A DNA stretch of 64,000 bases from an uncultured Prevotellaceae bacterium. GTDB lineage: Bacteria > Bacteroidota > Bacteroidia > Bacteroidales > Muribaculaceae. The DNA lies in NCBI GenBank assembly GCA_900318335.1, contig ONKF01000011.1, forward strand, positions 1 through 64,000. Direction: 5' to 3'. The position numbers were made by a program, and so were the translations under genes. Numbering within the stretch: position 1 is the stretch's first letter; every line of letters begins with the position of its first letter. The notes beneath the pieces are model-generated. The model worked only from the letters and a program-made list of their open reading frames with translations, was not told the DNA's origin and ran no database searches. This document shows, piece after piece, positions 17,275 to 26,006 of the stretch.

Positions 17275-18831
17275 ATGCAAAAGAGCAAGTTAGGATTAGA
17301 CTTTGAAAAAGTTGAGTATGCCAGAGGTCTGGCTAAAGGCATCGCCGAGGACGTGCAGTCCTTTGTGGAGCAATACACGACGGTTGCCGTCGAGCGCACG
17401 CTGTGCCGCTTGATGGGCATCGACGGTGTTGACGACAACGACGTGCCCCTGCCCAACGTGGTAGTCGAGGCATTAAAGGACAAGGGTGTCCTGAACGAGG
17501 GAGCCCTGTTCTTCATCGCCAATGCCATGATACAGACGGGTCTCAACCCGCAGCAGATTGCCGAGAAGGTGGCTGCCGACGAGTTGGACATCACCCGTGT
17601 AGTCACCCGTGACCCCAAGCAGATTGCCGATGCCTTGCAGCCCGTCATCGACGAGAGCATGGCACGCATCCGCACACGCCGCGCACGCCGCGAGCACTAC
17701 CTTGAGACCATCGGTGAGGGTCCCAAGCCTTATCTCTACATCATTGTGGCAACCGGTAACATCTACGAGGACGTGGTACAGGCTCAGGCAGGAGCCCGTC
17801 AAGGTGCCGACATCATCGCCGTTATCCGCACCACAGGTCAGAGTCTGTTGGACTACGTGCCCTATGGCGCCACGACCGAGGGCTTCGGCGGCACCTTCGC
17901 CACCCAGGAGAACTTCCGCATCATGCGTAAGGCGCTCGACGAGGTGGGCGAGGAGCAGGGCCGTTACATCCGCCTGTGTAACTATTGCTCAGGTCTGTGT
18001 ATGCCCGAGATCGCTATCATGGGTGCATTCGAGGGCCTGGATGTGATGTTGAACGATGCCCTCTACGGTATCCTGTTCCGTGACATCAACATGCAGCGCA
18101 CGCTCATCGACCAGTACATGAGCCGCATCATCAACGGCTTTGCTGGCGTCATCATCAACACGGGCGAGGACAACTACCTCACCACGGCCGACGCTGTCGA
18201 GGCCGCCCATACGGTACTCGCTTCGGACCTCATCAATGAGCAGCTCGCCCTCATGGCTGGCTTGCCCGAGGAGCAGATGGGTCTGGGACACGCCTTTGAG
18301 ATGGATCCCATGCTCGAGAACGGCTTCCTGCTGGAGCTCGCCCAGGCACAGATGACCCGCGAGATTTTCCCCAAGGCTACGTTGAAGTACATGCCTCCCA
18401 CCAAGTTCATGACGGGTAACATCTTCCGTGGTCACATCCAGGATGCCCTGTTCAACATGATCGGTATCTGGACTCATCAGGGTATCCAGCTGCTGGGTAT
18501 GCCCACCGAGGCAATCCACACCCCCTTCATGAGCGACCGTTACCTCTCGATCGAGAATGCCAAGTACATCTTCAACAACATGAAGAGCATCGGCGAGGAA
18601 ATGGAGTTTGTCGAGGGCGGTATCTGCCGCAATCGTGTCAAGGAGGTTCTGGGCAATACCATCAAGTTGCTCGAGGACATCACTAAGGAAGGTCTGTTCA
18701 CCGCTCTCGAGAAGGGTATCTTCGGTGACGTGAAGCGTCCCAAGAACGGCGGTAAGGGTCTGGAGGGTGTCACCATGAAGGGTGAGAACTACTACAACCC
18801 GTTTGTGGAGCTGATGAAAGGCAAGCGTTAA
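17275..18831 (+). CDS. kamD: Lysine 5,6-aminomutase, alpha subunit
   Basis: The large (518 aa) subunit of the adenosylcobalamin- and PLP-dependent lysine 5,6-aminomutase, which moves the terminal amino group of L-beta-lysine to give 3,5-diaminohexanoate. The start at 17275 (MQKSKLGLDFEKVEYARGLA) is chosen because it matches the family N terminus; the open frame upstream overlaps the kamC end. The alpha subunit supplies the PLP/substrate-binding TIM barrel (KPYLYIIVATGNIYEDVVQA; the RQGADIIAVIRTTGQSLLDY segment). It is followed by kamE after 37 nt. Confidence 0.96.
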   Translation: MQKSKLGLDFEKVEYARGLAKGIAEDVQSFVEQYTTVAVERTLCRLMGIDGVDDNDVPLPNVVVEALKDKGVLNEGALFFIANAMIQTGLNPQQIAEKVAADELDITRVVTRDPKQIADALQPVIDESMARIRTRRARREHYLETIGEGPKPYLYIIVATGNIYEDVVQAQAGARQGADIIAVIRTTGQSLLDYVPYGATTEGFGGTFATQENFRIMRKALDEVGEEQGRYIRLCNYCSGLCMPEIAIMGAFEGLDVMLNDALYGILFRDINMQRTLIDQYMSRIINGFAGVIINTGEDNYLTTADAVEAAHTVLASDLINEQLALMAGLPEEQMGLGHAFEMDPMLENGFLLELAQAQMTREIFPKATLKYMPPTKFMTGNIFRGHIQDALFNMIGIWTHQGIQLLGMPTEAIHTPFMSDRYLSIENAKYIFNNMKSIGEEMEFVEGGICRNRVKEVLGNTIKLLEDITKEGLFTALEKGIFGDVKRPKNGGKGLEGVTMKGENYYNPFVELMKGKR

Positions 18832-18868
18832 TTACTAAGATATAAGGTTACTATATACACTAAATACT

Positions 18869-19657
18869 ATGAGCGAAGGATTATATAGCATGGAAGCTAA
18901 GGATTTTGACAAAACCTTAGACTTCACCAAGATAAAACCCTATGGCGACACCATGAACGATGGCAAGGTGCAGCTCAGTTTCACCCTGCCCGTCCCCTGT
19001 GGCGCCGAGGCCGTTGAGGCCGCCAAGCAGTTGCTCCGCAAGATGGGTCTTGAGAACCCCAGCGTCGTTTTCTACAAGGAATTGACCCCCGGTTTCACCT
19101 TCTTCAACTGCTATGGCAGCTGCACCCACACTGTGGACTACAGCACCATCTATGTTCCCAAGGTTGAGAGCAACACGATGGACATGTATGAGACCGATGA
19201 GTACATCAAGGAGAACATCGGCCGCAAGATTGTCATCGTGGGCGCATCGACAGGAACCGACGCCCACACCGTGGGCATTGACGCCATCATGAACATGAAG
19301 GGTTACGCAGGCCACTACGGTCTGGAGCGCTACGAGATGATCGAAGCCTATAACCTCGGTTCCCAGGTGCCCAACGACGAGTTTATCGCTAAGGGTATCG
19401 AACTCCATGCCGACGCTCTGCTCGTTTCACAGACCGTGACCCAGAAGGACGTCCACATCAAGAACATGACCGAGTTCATCGAGCTCATGGAGGCCGAGGG
19501 CCTGCGTGACAAGATGATCTGCTGCTGCGGTGGCGCCCGTGTCACCCACGAGCTGGCCAAGGAACTCGGCTTTGACGCCGGCTTTGGCATGAATACCTAT
19601 GCCGACGACGTGGCATCGTTTGTCGTGCAGGAGATGGTCAAGAGAGGAATGAAATAA
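18869..19657 (+). CDS. kamE: Lysine 5,6-aminomutase, beta subunit
   Basis: The small (262 aa) B12-binding subunit. The cobalamin motif DxHxxG is present as DAHTVG, with His133 as the lower cobalt ligand. Lys144, in NMKG, falls at exactly the position of the lysine that forms the PLP aldimine in the characterised clostridial enzyme. The C-terminal Rossmann-like domain (SQTVTQKDVHIKNMTEFIEL, then CCCGGARVTHELAKELGFDA) is the cobalamin-binding fold. It is co-transcribed with kamD and with the putative reactivase kamBC. Confidence 0.96.
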   Translation: MSEGLYSMEAKDFDKTLDFTKIKPYGDTMNDGKVQLSFTLPVPCGAEAVEAAKQLLRKMGLENPSVVFYKELTPGFTFFNCYGSCTHTVDYSTIYVPKVESNTMDMYETDEYIKENIGRKIVIVGASTGTDAHTVGIDAIMNMKGYAGHYGLERYEMIEAYNLGSQVPNDEFIAKGIELHADALLVSQTVTQKDVHIKNMTEFIELMEAEGLRDKMICCCGGARVTHELAKELGFDAGFGMNTYADDVASFVVQEMVKRGMK

Positions 19658-19702
19658 CTTTTTAAAAAACATATAATTAATCTCAAAAACCGTACTATTA
19701 TT

Positions 19703-20362
19703 ATGGATAAATATCAAATGAGAGAAGTCATCGCAAAACGTGCCGCCAAGGAGTTGCACGATGGCGATGTTGTGAACCTGGGTATTGGTATCCCTACCTT
19801 AATTCCTAACTACCTCCCCGAGGGTGTTTCTGTAACACTCCAGACCGAGAACGGTGCTATGGGCATGGGCCCCACGCCCGAGGAAGGCAAGGAGGACAAG
19901 AACCTTATCAATGCTGGTGGCGGTGCCATCACCCTGAATCCCGGTGCTTGCACCTTTGACTCGGCTACCTCGTTCGCCATCATTCGCGGCGGCCACGTGA
20001 ACGTTTCGTTCCTGGGCGCTCTGCAGGTCGATGAGAAAGGTAACCTCGCTAACTGGATTATCCCTGGCAAGATGGCTCCCGGTATGGGTGGTGCCATGGA
20101 CCTCGTAGTGGGTGCCAAGCGCGTGATCCTCACCATGGAGCATACCCAGAAGGGTAACCCCAAGATCCTGAAGGAGTGCACGCTGCCCCTTACCGCTGCC
20201 GGCCAGGTCAACATGATTATCACCGAGATGGGTGTTATGGACATCACCCCCGAGGGCATCGTCCTGCGCGAGCTGCATCCCGAGTTTACCGTCGAGGATG
20301 TTCAGGCCGCAACCGAGGCCAAGCTCATCATCTCGCCCGACCTGAAACCCATGGACGTTTAA
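19703..20362 (+). CDS. atoA: Butyryl-CoA:acetoacetate CoA-transferase, subunit B
   Basis: The beta subunit (219 aa) of the class I CoA-transferase whose alpha subunit is the first gene of the operon. The catalytic glutamate, which forms the CoA thioester intermediate, is Glu49 in TENGAMGMGP. Other marks are GDVVNLGIGIPTLIPNYLPE and the C-terminal TVEDVQAATEAKLIISPDLK. It releases butyrate while activating acetoacetate. Its separation from atoD by kal-kce-kdd-kamABCDE suggests the operon was built by inserting the lysine genes between the two subunit genes, or by moving one subunit. Confidence 0.94.
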   Translation: MDKYQMREVIAKRAAKELHDGDVVNLGIGIPTLIPNYLPEGVSVTLQTENGAMGMGPTPEEGKEDKNLINAGGGAITLNPGACTFDSATSFAIIRGGHVNVSFLGALQVDEKGNLANWIIPGKMAPGMGGAMDLVVGAKRVILTMEHTQKGNPKILKECTLPLTAAGQVNMIITEMGVMDITPEGIVLRELHPEFTVEDVQAATEAKLIISPDLKPMDV

Positions 20363-20375
20363 TCTGCGCCTGATC

Positions 20376-21152
20376 ATGGATTATCAATTCTTGAAGGTTG
20401 AGCACAACGACGGCATCACCGTCATGAAAATTTCGGCGCCCAAGTCGCTGAATGCGCTCAACTCCACCATCCTCAAGGAGATGGACGACTTTATCGACCA
20501 TCTCGACAAGGCCACGCGCGTGCTCATCGTCACGGGCGATGGCGAGAAGTCCTTTGTCGCTGGTGCCGATATTTCCGAGATGGCTCACCTCGACGAGGCC
20601 CAGGGTCACGACTTCGGCCGTCTGGGCGCCCAGGTCTTCCGCAAGATTGAGGTTCTTCCCATCCCCGTCATCGCCGCTGTCAACGGTTTCGCCCTGGGCG
20701 GTGGCTGTGAGCTCGCGATGTCCTGCGACATCCGCATCGCTTCGAGCAAGGCCAAATTCGGTCAGCCCGAGGTGGGACTGGGCATCATCCCCGGTTTCTC
20801 GGGTACCTACCGCCTGCCGAAGCTCATCGGCCAAGGCTATGCCAAGGAGATGATCTATACGGGCAAGGTAGTCCGTGCCGAAGAAGCCCTGCGCATCGGT
20901 CTGGTCAATGCCGTTTATGAGCCCGAGGAACTGATGGACAAGGCAATGGAAATGGCCCAGATGATGCTCAAGAACGCTCCCGTGGCCATCAGCCTGGCCA
21001 AGCAGAGCATCAACGAGGGCTACGACCTCGATGCCGACGGAGCCATCGGCCTGGAGAACAAACTCTTCGGCAAGTGCTTCGCCACCCGTGACCAGAAGGA
21101 GGGCATGGATGCCTTCCTCAACAAGCGCAAAGCTGGTTTTACAGGAGAATAA
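20376..21152 (+). CDS. crt: Crotonase (3-hydroxybutyryl-CoA dehydratase)
   Basis: A 258-residue enoyl-CoA hydratase family member that interconverts 3-hydroxybutyryl-CoA and crotonyl-CoA. Both catalytic glutamates are present: Glu112 in GGGCELAMSCD and Glu132 in GQPEVGLG. The oxyanion-hole loops (SFVAGADISEM and GFALGGG) are intact. The core lysine pathway reaches crotonyl-CoA through Kal and does not need this step. With hbd it could instead reduce acetoacetyl-CoA to a second butyryl-CoA. The start lies 13 nt after atoA. Confidence 0.93.
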   Translation: MDYQFLKVEHNDGITVMKISAPKSLNALNSTILKEMDDFIDHLDKATRVLIVTGDGEKSFVAGADISEMAHLDEAQGHDFGRLGAQVFRKIEVLPIPVIAAVNGFALGGGCELAMSCDIRIASSKAKFGQPEVGLGIIPGFSGTYRLPKLIGQGYAKEMIYTGKVVRAEEALRIGLVNAVYEPEELMDKAMEMAQMMLKNAPVAISLAKQSINEGYDLDADGAIGLENKLFGKCFATRDQKEGMDAFLNKRKAGFTGE

Positions 21153-21193
21153 TTAACAATAAATCATTAACAATCAATAAATAATATCAGATT

Positions 21194-22030
21194 ATGAAAA
21201 TTTGTGTTATTGGAACAGGTACAATGGCTAAGGGTATTGTAAAGGCGTTTGCCGCCAAGATGCCCGTTGTCATGAAGAGCCGCACCCAGGAGAGCCTCGA
21301 CAAGGCCATGGCCTCGATCTCCAAGGGTTACAACAAGCTCGTCGAGAAGGGTAAAATTACCGAGGACGCCATGAAGGCTATCCTGGCTAACATCACCACC
21401 ACGACCGACTACGCTACATTTGCCGACGCCGACCTCGTTATCGAGGCTGCTGTCGAGAACATGCAGTTGAAGAAGGACGTCTTCATGGAGCTTGACAAGA
21501 TCTGCAAGCCCGAGACCATCTTCGCCACCAACTCGTCGTCACTCTCGATTACCGAGATTGCTGCCTGCACCAGCCGTCCCGCTCAGTTCATCGGCTGCCA
21601 CTTCTTCAACCCCGCCGACCGCATGGCGCTCGTTGAGGTCATCAAGGGTCAGCTCACCAGCGATGAGACCGCCAAGTGCATCATCGACCTGACCACCGAG
21701 ATCGGCAAGACCCCTGTGCCCGTTAACGAGGCTCCCGGCTTTGTCGTTAACCGCATCCTTATCCCGATGATCAACGAGGCAGTAGGTATCCTGGCCGACG
21801 GTATCGCCAGCGCCGAGGACATCGACAAGTGCATGATGCTGGGTGCCAACCATCCCATGGGCCCGCTCGCACTGGCCGACCTCATCGGTAACGACGTGAA
21901 CCTGGCCATCATGGAAGTGCTCTACAACGAGTTTGGTGATCCCAAGTACCGTCCTCACCCGCTGCTGCGCAAGATGGTTCGCGCTGGACTGCTGGGCCGC
22001 AAGACCGGTGAAGGCTTCTACAAGTATTAA
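21194..22030 (+). CDS. hbd: 3-hydroxybutyryl-CoA dehydrogenase
   Basis: A 278-residue NAD(P)-dependent dehydrogenase that reduces acetoacetyl-CoA to 3-hydroxybutyryl-CoA. The N-terminal Rossmann motif GTGTMAKG, the catalytic histidine in [18 protein letters not shown], and the C-terminal dimerisation domain ending [20 protein letters not shown] are all present. The length is that of the short monofunctional Hbd. It follows crt and precedes bcd, the classic order of butyrate operons, but without a thiolase gene. Confidence 0.94.
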   Translation: MKICVIGTGTMAKGIVKAFAAKMPVVMKSRTQESLDKAMASISKGYNKLVEKGKITEDAMKAILANITTTTDYATFADADLVIEAAVENMQLKKDVFMELDKICKPETIFATNSSSLSITEIAACTSRPAQFIGCHFFNPADRMALVEVIKGQLTSDETAKCIIDLTTEIGKTPVPVNEAPGFVVNRILIPMINEAVGILADGIASAEDIDKCMMLGANHPMGPLALADLIGNDVNLAIMEVLYNEFGDPKYRPHPLLRKMVRAGLLGRKTGEGFYKY

Positions 22031-22036
22031 TCAATA

Positions 22037-22145
22037 TTAGTCCTTAGTTTTTAGTCTCTGGTTTCTGGTTGGCATCCGCCAGCTGCAAGCTTTGAGAGGC
22101 CAAGGAACAAGGATTATGAACTAAGGACTAAGGACTAAAAATTAG
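22037..22145 (+). repeat. Imperfect inverted repeat in the hbd-bcd gap
   Basis: The left arm (22037-22056, ttagtccttagtttttagtc) can pair with the right arm (about 22121-22145, built from repeated ctaagga units). The 129-nt gap has no gene. Similar ctaaggac/actaaaaact words recur in other gaps of this operon. Confidence 0.5.
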
Positions 22146-22159
22146 AAATAGAAACTAAT

Positions 22160-23299
22160 ATGGATTTTAGCTATTCCAAGACTGAACAACTGTTCCTGCA
22201 GATGGTACGCTCGTTTGCAGAGAACGAGGTGAAGCCCCTTGCCGCCGAGATCGATGAGCAGGAGCGCTTCCCCATCGAGACTGTCGAGAAGATGGGTAAG
22301 CTCGGCATGATGGGTATTCCTGTCCCCAAGCAATATGGCGGTGCCGGTGGTACCGTGCAGATGTATATCATGGCTGTTGAGGAACTGTCCCGCGTGTGTG
22401 CAACCACGGGTGTTGTCCTCTCGGCCCACACCTCGCTGTGCATCGCTCCCATCATGGAGCACGGCACCGAGGAGCAGAAGATGAAGTACTTGCCCAAGCT
22501 CGCTTCGGGTGAGTGGATTGGCGCCTTCGGTCTGACCGAGCCCAACGCCGGTACCGACGCTGCCATGCAGCAGACCACCGCTGTTGACGCCGGTGACCAC
22601 TGGGTGCTCAATGGCTCCAAGATTTTTATCACCAACGCCTCCAACGCCCACGTGTTCATCGTGATGGCCATGACCGACAAGTCACAGGGCACCAAGGGCA
22701 TCTCGGCCTTTATCGTCGAGAGGGACATGCCCGGCTTCTCAGTTGGTAAGAAGGAGTTGAAGATGGGTATCCGCGGCAGCGCTACCTGTGAGCTGATTTT
22801 TGAAAACTGCATCGTCCCCAAGGAGAACCTCCTCGGCCAGCTTGGCAAGGGCTTCAAGATTGCCATGATGACCCTGGACGGTGGCCGCATCGGTATCGCT
22901 TCCCAGGCACTGGGTATTGCCCAGGGCGCCATGGACGAGACCGTGAAGTACACCAAGGAGCGCAAGCAGTTTGGCCGCGCTATCGCCAAGTTCCAGAACA
23001 CCCAGTTCCAGATGGCCGACCTCAAGACTAAGGTCGAGGCCGCCCGTCTGCTCGTGCGCAGCGCAGCCTGGAAGAAGGACATGCACCTGCCCTATAGCGC
23101 CGACGCCGCTATGGCTAAGCTCTTTGCCGCCGAGACCGCTATGGAAGTGACGACCAAGGCCGTACAGTTCCACGGTGGCTATGGTTACACCCGTGAATAT
23201 CCTGTTGAGCGCATGATGCGTGATGCCAAGATTACCGAGATCTACGAGGGTACATCCGAGGTTCAGCGCATGGTCATCGCCGGTCAATTATTCAAATGA
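22160..23299 (+). CDS. bcd: Butyryl-CoA dehydrogenase
   Basis: A 379-residue FAD-containing acyl-CoA dehydrogenase that reduces crotonyl-CoA to butyryl-CoA. The three domains are in order: an N-terminal helical domain, a middle beta domain (GAFGLTEPNAGTDAAM flavin-binding motif; SATCELIFENCIVPKENLLG), and a C-terminal helical domain. The catalytic base is Glu363 in IYEGTSEVQRM. Co-transcription with etfB/etfA implies it works with this electron-transfer flavoprotein. Whether the complex bifurcates electrons to ferredoxin cannot be decided by eye. Confidence 0.95.
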   Translation: MDFSYSKTEQLFLQMVRSFAENEVKPLAAEIDEQERFPIETVEKMGKLGMMGIPVPKQYGGAGGTVQMYIMAVEELSRVCATTGVVLSAHTSLCIAPIMEHGTEEQKMKYLPKLASGEWIGAFGLTEPNAGTDAAMQQTTAVDAGDHWVLNGSKIFITNASNAHVFIVMAMTDKSQGTKGISAFIVERDMPGFSVGKKELKMGIRGSATCELIFENCIVPKENLLGQLGKGFKIAMMTLDGGRIGIASQALGIAQGAMDETVKYTKERKQFGRAIAKFQNTQFQMADLKTKVEAARLLVRSAAWKKDMHLPYSADAAMAKLFAAETAMEVTTKAVQFHGGYGYTREYPVERMMRDAKITEIYEGTSEVQRMVIAGQLFK

Positions 23300-23300
23300 T

Positions 23301-23382
23301 TTAGTTTTTAGTCCTTAAGTTTATAGTTGCTACACGCAGCGGACTCCAACTAAGGACTGGAAACTAAGAACTAAAAACTAAA
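23301..23382 (+). repeat. Inverted repeat in the bcd-etfB gap
   Basis: ttagtttttagtccttaag (from 23301) pairs with ctaagaactaaaaactaa (to about 23382) over roughly 18-20 bp. It uses the same words as the hbd-bcd gap and has no T-run, so it is more like an mRNA structure than a terminator. Confidence 0.5.
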
Positions 23383-23388
23383 AGAACA

Positions 23389-24171
23389 ATGAATATTATA
23401 GTTTGTGTAAAACAAGTTCCCGATACCACTGTTGTCAAGATTGACCCCGTGAAGGGTACTTTGATTCGTGAGGGCGTTCCCAGCATCATGAACCCCGATG
23501 ACAAGGGCGGCCTTGAACTCGCCTTGAGACTCAAAGACCAGTTTGGCGCTCATGTCACCGTCATCTCGATGGGACCTCCCCAAGCCGACGTAATGCTGCG
23601 CGAGGCGCTCGCTATGGGTGCTGATCGTGCCATCCTGCTGAGTGACCGCAAGTTTGCCGGTGCCGACACGCTGGCCACTTCCTACGCCCTGTCCGGCCTG
23701 TGCCGTGTACTGGACTATGACCTCATCATCGCTGGCCGTCAGGCCATCGACGGTGACACCGCCCAGGTGGGTCCCGAGCTCGCCGAGCATCTCGACCTGC
23801 CTCAGATCACCTACGTTGCCGGTGCCAAGCTGCTTGAAAACGGCAACCTTCAGGTGGAAAAGGAGAACGAGGACGGTGTTCAGGTTCTCGAGGTCGAGGG
23901 CAAGTGCCTGTTGACCGTGCTGGCTTCAGCCTTTGATGCCCGCTACATGAGCGTGAGCGGTATCATGGAGGCCTACGACAAGGAAGTCGAGGTCTGGAGT
24001 GCCGACAAGATTGACGTCGAGGAAGGCAAGCTGGGTCTCGCCGGCTCGCCCACCAAGGTGTTCAAGTCCTTCCCCAAGGCCATGAAGGCTCCTGGCGAGG
24101 TTCACGAGGTAACCCCCGAAGAGGCTGTCGAACTCATTGTTAATCAACTCAAAGTTAAACACATTATCTAA
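23389..24171 (+). CDS. etfB: Electron transfer flavoprotein, beta subunit
   Basis: The 260-residue beta subunit of the ETF heterodimer that carries electrons for butyryl-CoA dehydrogenase. Typical features are the start MNIIVCVKQVPDTTVVKIDP, the NPDDKGGLELALRLKDQFGA segment, LIIAGRQAIDGDTAQVGPEL, and the C-terminal helix (TPEEAVELIVNQLKVKHII) that reaches over the alpha subunit. It sits between bcd and etfA. Confidence 0.95.
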   Translation: MNIIVCVKQVPDTTVVKIDPVKGTLIREGVPSIMNPDDKGGLELALRLKDQFGAHVTVISMGPPQADVMLREALAMGADRAILLSDRKFAGADTLATSYALSGLCRVLDYDLIIAGRQAIDGDTAQVGPELAEHLDLPQITYVAGAKLLENGNLQVEKENEDGVQVLEVEGKCLLTVLASAFDARYMSVSGIMEAYDKEVEVWSADKIDVEEGKLGLAGSPTKVFKSFPKAMKAPGEVHEVTPEEAVELIVNQLKVKHII

Positions 24172-24182
24172 AAGTCACATGA

Positions 24183-24275
24183 TCAAACAACACCAACAAC
24201 AAATAACAACTGTAACAACTTGAAAAATTAATATTTTTGTTGTTCTTGTTGTTCAACGTTGTTCATGTTGTTTGA
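24183..24275 (+). repeat. AAC/GTT-rich long hairpin between etfB and etfA
   Basis: The 125-nt gap is almost entirely an imperfect palindrome. tcaaacaac-type repeats on the left (24183-24222) face gttgtt repeats ending gttgtttga (24267-24275), with an AT-rich tip near 24225-24237. It is low in GC and lacks a T-tail, so an RNA structure that tunes etfA expression or a slippage-born repeat are both possible. Confidence 0.6.
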
Positions 24276-24296
24276 CATAACAAAAAACAGAATATT

Positions 24297-25313
24297 ATGG
24301 ATAAGAAAGATTATAAGAACGTATTCGTTTTTGCCGAGCAGCGCGAAGGCGTCATCCAGCCCGTTGCTCTCGAACTTTTAGGTAAGGCCCGTGACCTGGC
24401 CGACGCCCTCGGTGAGAAGGTGGTGGCCATGCTCCTGGGTGAGGGTATCAAGGACCAGGCACAGATGCTCATCGAGCAGGGTGCCGACGAGGTAATCGTG
24501 GTCGATGCCCCCGAGTTGAAGGACTTCCTCAGCGAGCAGTATTCACAGGCCGTTGGCCAGATCATCCTGGACCGTAAGCCCAGCATCGTGCTCTATGGTG
24601 CTACCACCATCGGCCGCGACCTGGCTCCCCGCATCGCTTCGCGCCTCAAGACCGGTCTGACCGCCGACTGCACCAAGCTCGAGATCGAGCCCGATGCCAA
24701 CAACGAGCCCGAATTCCGCATGACGCGTCCCGCATTTGGTGGTAACCTGATGGCAACCATCATCTGCCCCAACAACCGTCCCCAGATGTCGACCGTTCGC
24801 CCCGGTGTGATGCAGAAGATGCAGCGCCAGGCTGGCCGTCAGGGCATCGTGACCGAGTTCGCGCCCAAGTTCGACGCCAGCAAGTTCAAGGTAAAACTCG
24901 TCAAGACCATCAAGGCCGACAAGCAGATGGCCGACATCAGCGAGGCCAAGATCCTCGTCAGCGGTGGCCGTGGCGTGCATGACAAGGAAGGTTTCGACAA
25001 GCTGCAGGCCCTCGCCGACGTCCTCGGCGGCCAGGTGGCTTCGTCACGTGCCATGGTTGACAACGGCGTGATGCCTCACGAGTGCCAGGTGGGCCAGACC
25101 GGTAAGACCGTTCGTCCCAGCCTCTACATGGCTTGCGGTATCAGCGGTGCCATCCAGCACCTCGCCGGTATGGAAGAGAGCGATTACATCATCGCCATCA
25201 ACAAGGACAAGTTTGCCCCCATCTTCAGCGTGGCAGACCTGGGTATCGTTGGTGACCTCCACAAGATCGTTCCCATGTTGACCGAGCGCATCAAGAAGGA
25301 ACTCGAGAAGTAA
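24297..25313 (+). CDS. etfA: Electron transfer flavoprotein, alpha subunit
   Basis: The 338-residue alpha subunit of ETF, last gene of the lysine/butyrate operon. The C-terminal FAD-binding domain shows SGGRGVHDKEGFDKLQALAD, the ASSRAMVDNGVMPHECQVGQ motif, and ACGISGAIQHLAGMEESDYI with NKDKFAPIFSVADLGIVGDL. These are the family's flavin contacts. No N-terminal ferredoxin domain is fused. It ends at a strong terminator. Confidence 0.95.
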   Translation: MDKKDYKNVFVFAEQREGVIQPVALELLGKARDLADALGEKVVAMLLGEGIKDQAQMLIEQGADEVIVVDAPELKDFLSEQYSQAVGQIILDRKPSIVLYGATTIGRDLAPRIASRLKTGLTADCTKLEIEPDANNEPEFRMTRPAFGGNLMATIICPNNRPQMSTVRPGVMQKMQRQAGRQGIVTEFAPKFDASKFKVKLVKTIKADKQMADISEAKILVSGGRGVHDKEGFDKLQALADVLGGQVASSRAMVDNGVMPHECQVGQTGKTVRPSLYMACGISGAIQHLAGMEESDYIIAINKDKFAPIFSVADLGIVGDLHKIVPMLTERIKKELEK

Positions 25314-25334
25314 ACCTATCGACAACTGACTAAG

Positions 25335-25371
25335 CAGGGCGGGCGCCACCACGGCACCCGCCCTGTTTTTT
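25335..25371 (+). terminator. Terminator of the lysine fermentation operon
   Basis: A 13-bp GC-rich stem with one mismatch (25335-25347 with 25353-25365) and a 5-nt loop is followed at once by seven T. It lies 21 nt after etfA. Confidence 0.92.
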
Positions 25372-25550
25372 AGGGTTAAACAACCCGCCAATCAGATAAA
25401 ACATACCCCGCGAAGCCCCCAAGGCCTAACGCCTCTATTTTCACCCAGTCGTTCCCTCTGGAAAAATCATGCGAATCCGAAGCACCACTCCCGATTTACA
25501 CGCATTAAACACAACAAAATCAACCAAATAACAGTTTTTTCATCAAAGAA

Positions 25551-25579
25551 ACTTAGCGGCTTTGCGCCTTAGCGTGAGG
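25551..25579 (+). repeat. cttagcg-type intergenic repeat
   Basis: The stretch contains two related units, cttagcggctttgcg and ccttagcgtgagg. This resembles dispersed intergenic repeats I have seen in Bacteroidota genomes, which when translated give spurious 'SLRLCAFA'-like peptides. It also shares the cttagcgt word with the two hairpins at 25702 and 26007. Confidence 0.5.
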
Positions 25580-25655
25580 ATATTTAGTCCAGATTGTGAC
25601 TCTAAGGATGACTTTAATAAACATATTGCTGTCCGGCAAAAGTTATTTCCGTTTT

Positions 25656-25690
25656 GTTTGTTTCGTTTGTTTTGTTTGCGTGTACACGTG
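25656..25690 (+). repeat. Left arm of a perfect 35-bp inverted repeat
   Basis: Starts gtttgtttcgtttg and ends gcgtgtacacgtg. It is the exact reverse complement of 26083-26117. The 392-bp space between the arms holds the hairpin cluster. No target-site duplication is obvious outside the arms. Confidence 0.9.
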
Positions 25691-25701
25691 TGGCCTCACG
25701 G

Positions 25702-25738
25702 TAAGCCGCCAAGCCCTATATTTCGGCTTGGCGGCTTA
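25702..25738 (+). repeat. Hairpin unit A (14-bp perfect stem)
   Basis: taagccgccaagcc (25702-25715) pairs perfectly with ggcttggcggctta (25725-25738) around a 9-nt loop. The sequence after it, agcgttggag plus an AT-rich tail ending cattgtt, is repeated in diverged form after the second unit at 26007. Confidence 0.85.
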
Positions 25739-25774
25739 GCGTTGGAGATTTACAAACATTGTTGTCTGGTAAAT

Positions 25775-26000
25775 AGCTCCGTTAGGAGCTGTCAGGGCAT
25801 AGGCAGGGGTGCAACGAGGCGAAGCCGAGTGTAACCCCTGTAATAGGACACACTCCTATTCAAGCCCCATCGGGGCGGCAGTAAGTCCTTGATGCACCCA
25901 ACCTGTCACCCCTAACGGGGTTATTTTTACTGGTAATGCCTATTCGCAGGGGTTCCGCTTTGCTCACCCCCTGTCTATACCCTTGCAGCCCTACGGGCTT
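25775..26000 (+). repeat. Cluster of at least seven short GC-rich hairpins
   Basis: Successive perfect or near-perfect palindromes: agctcc-gtta-ggagct (25775-25790); caggggt...acccctg (25804-25840); aatagga...tcctatt (25842-25860); gcccc-atc-ggggc (25864-25876); acccc-taac-ggggt (25908-25921); cagggg...cccctg (25947-25973); agccc-tac-gggct (25987-25999). Such regular spacing looks like a structured RNA or a repeat element, not chance. Confidence 0.75.
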
Positions 26001-26006
26001 GAAAGC

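Noticed and set aside
25562-25834. Open frame of 90 codons in the repeat region
   Set aside because: It runs through the cttagcg repeat, the 35-bp inverted repeat and hairpin unit A, so it reflects repeat sequence, not a protein.
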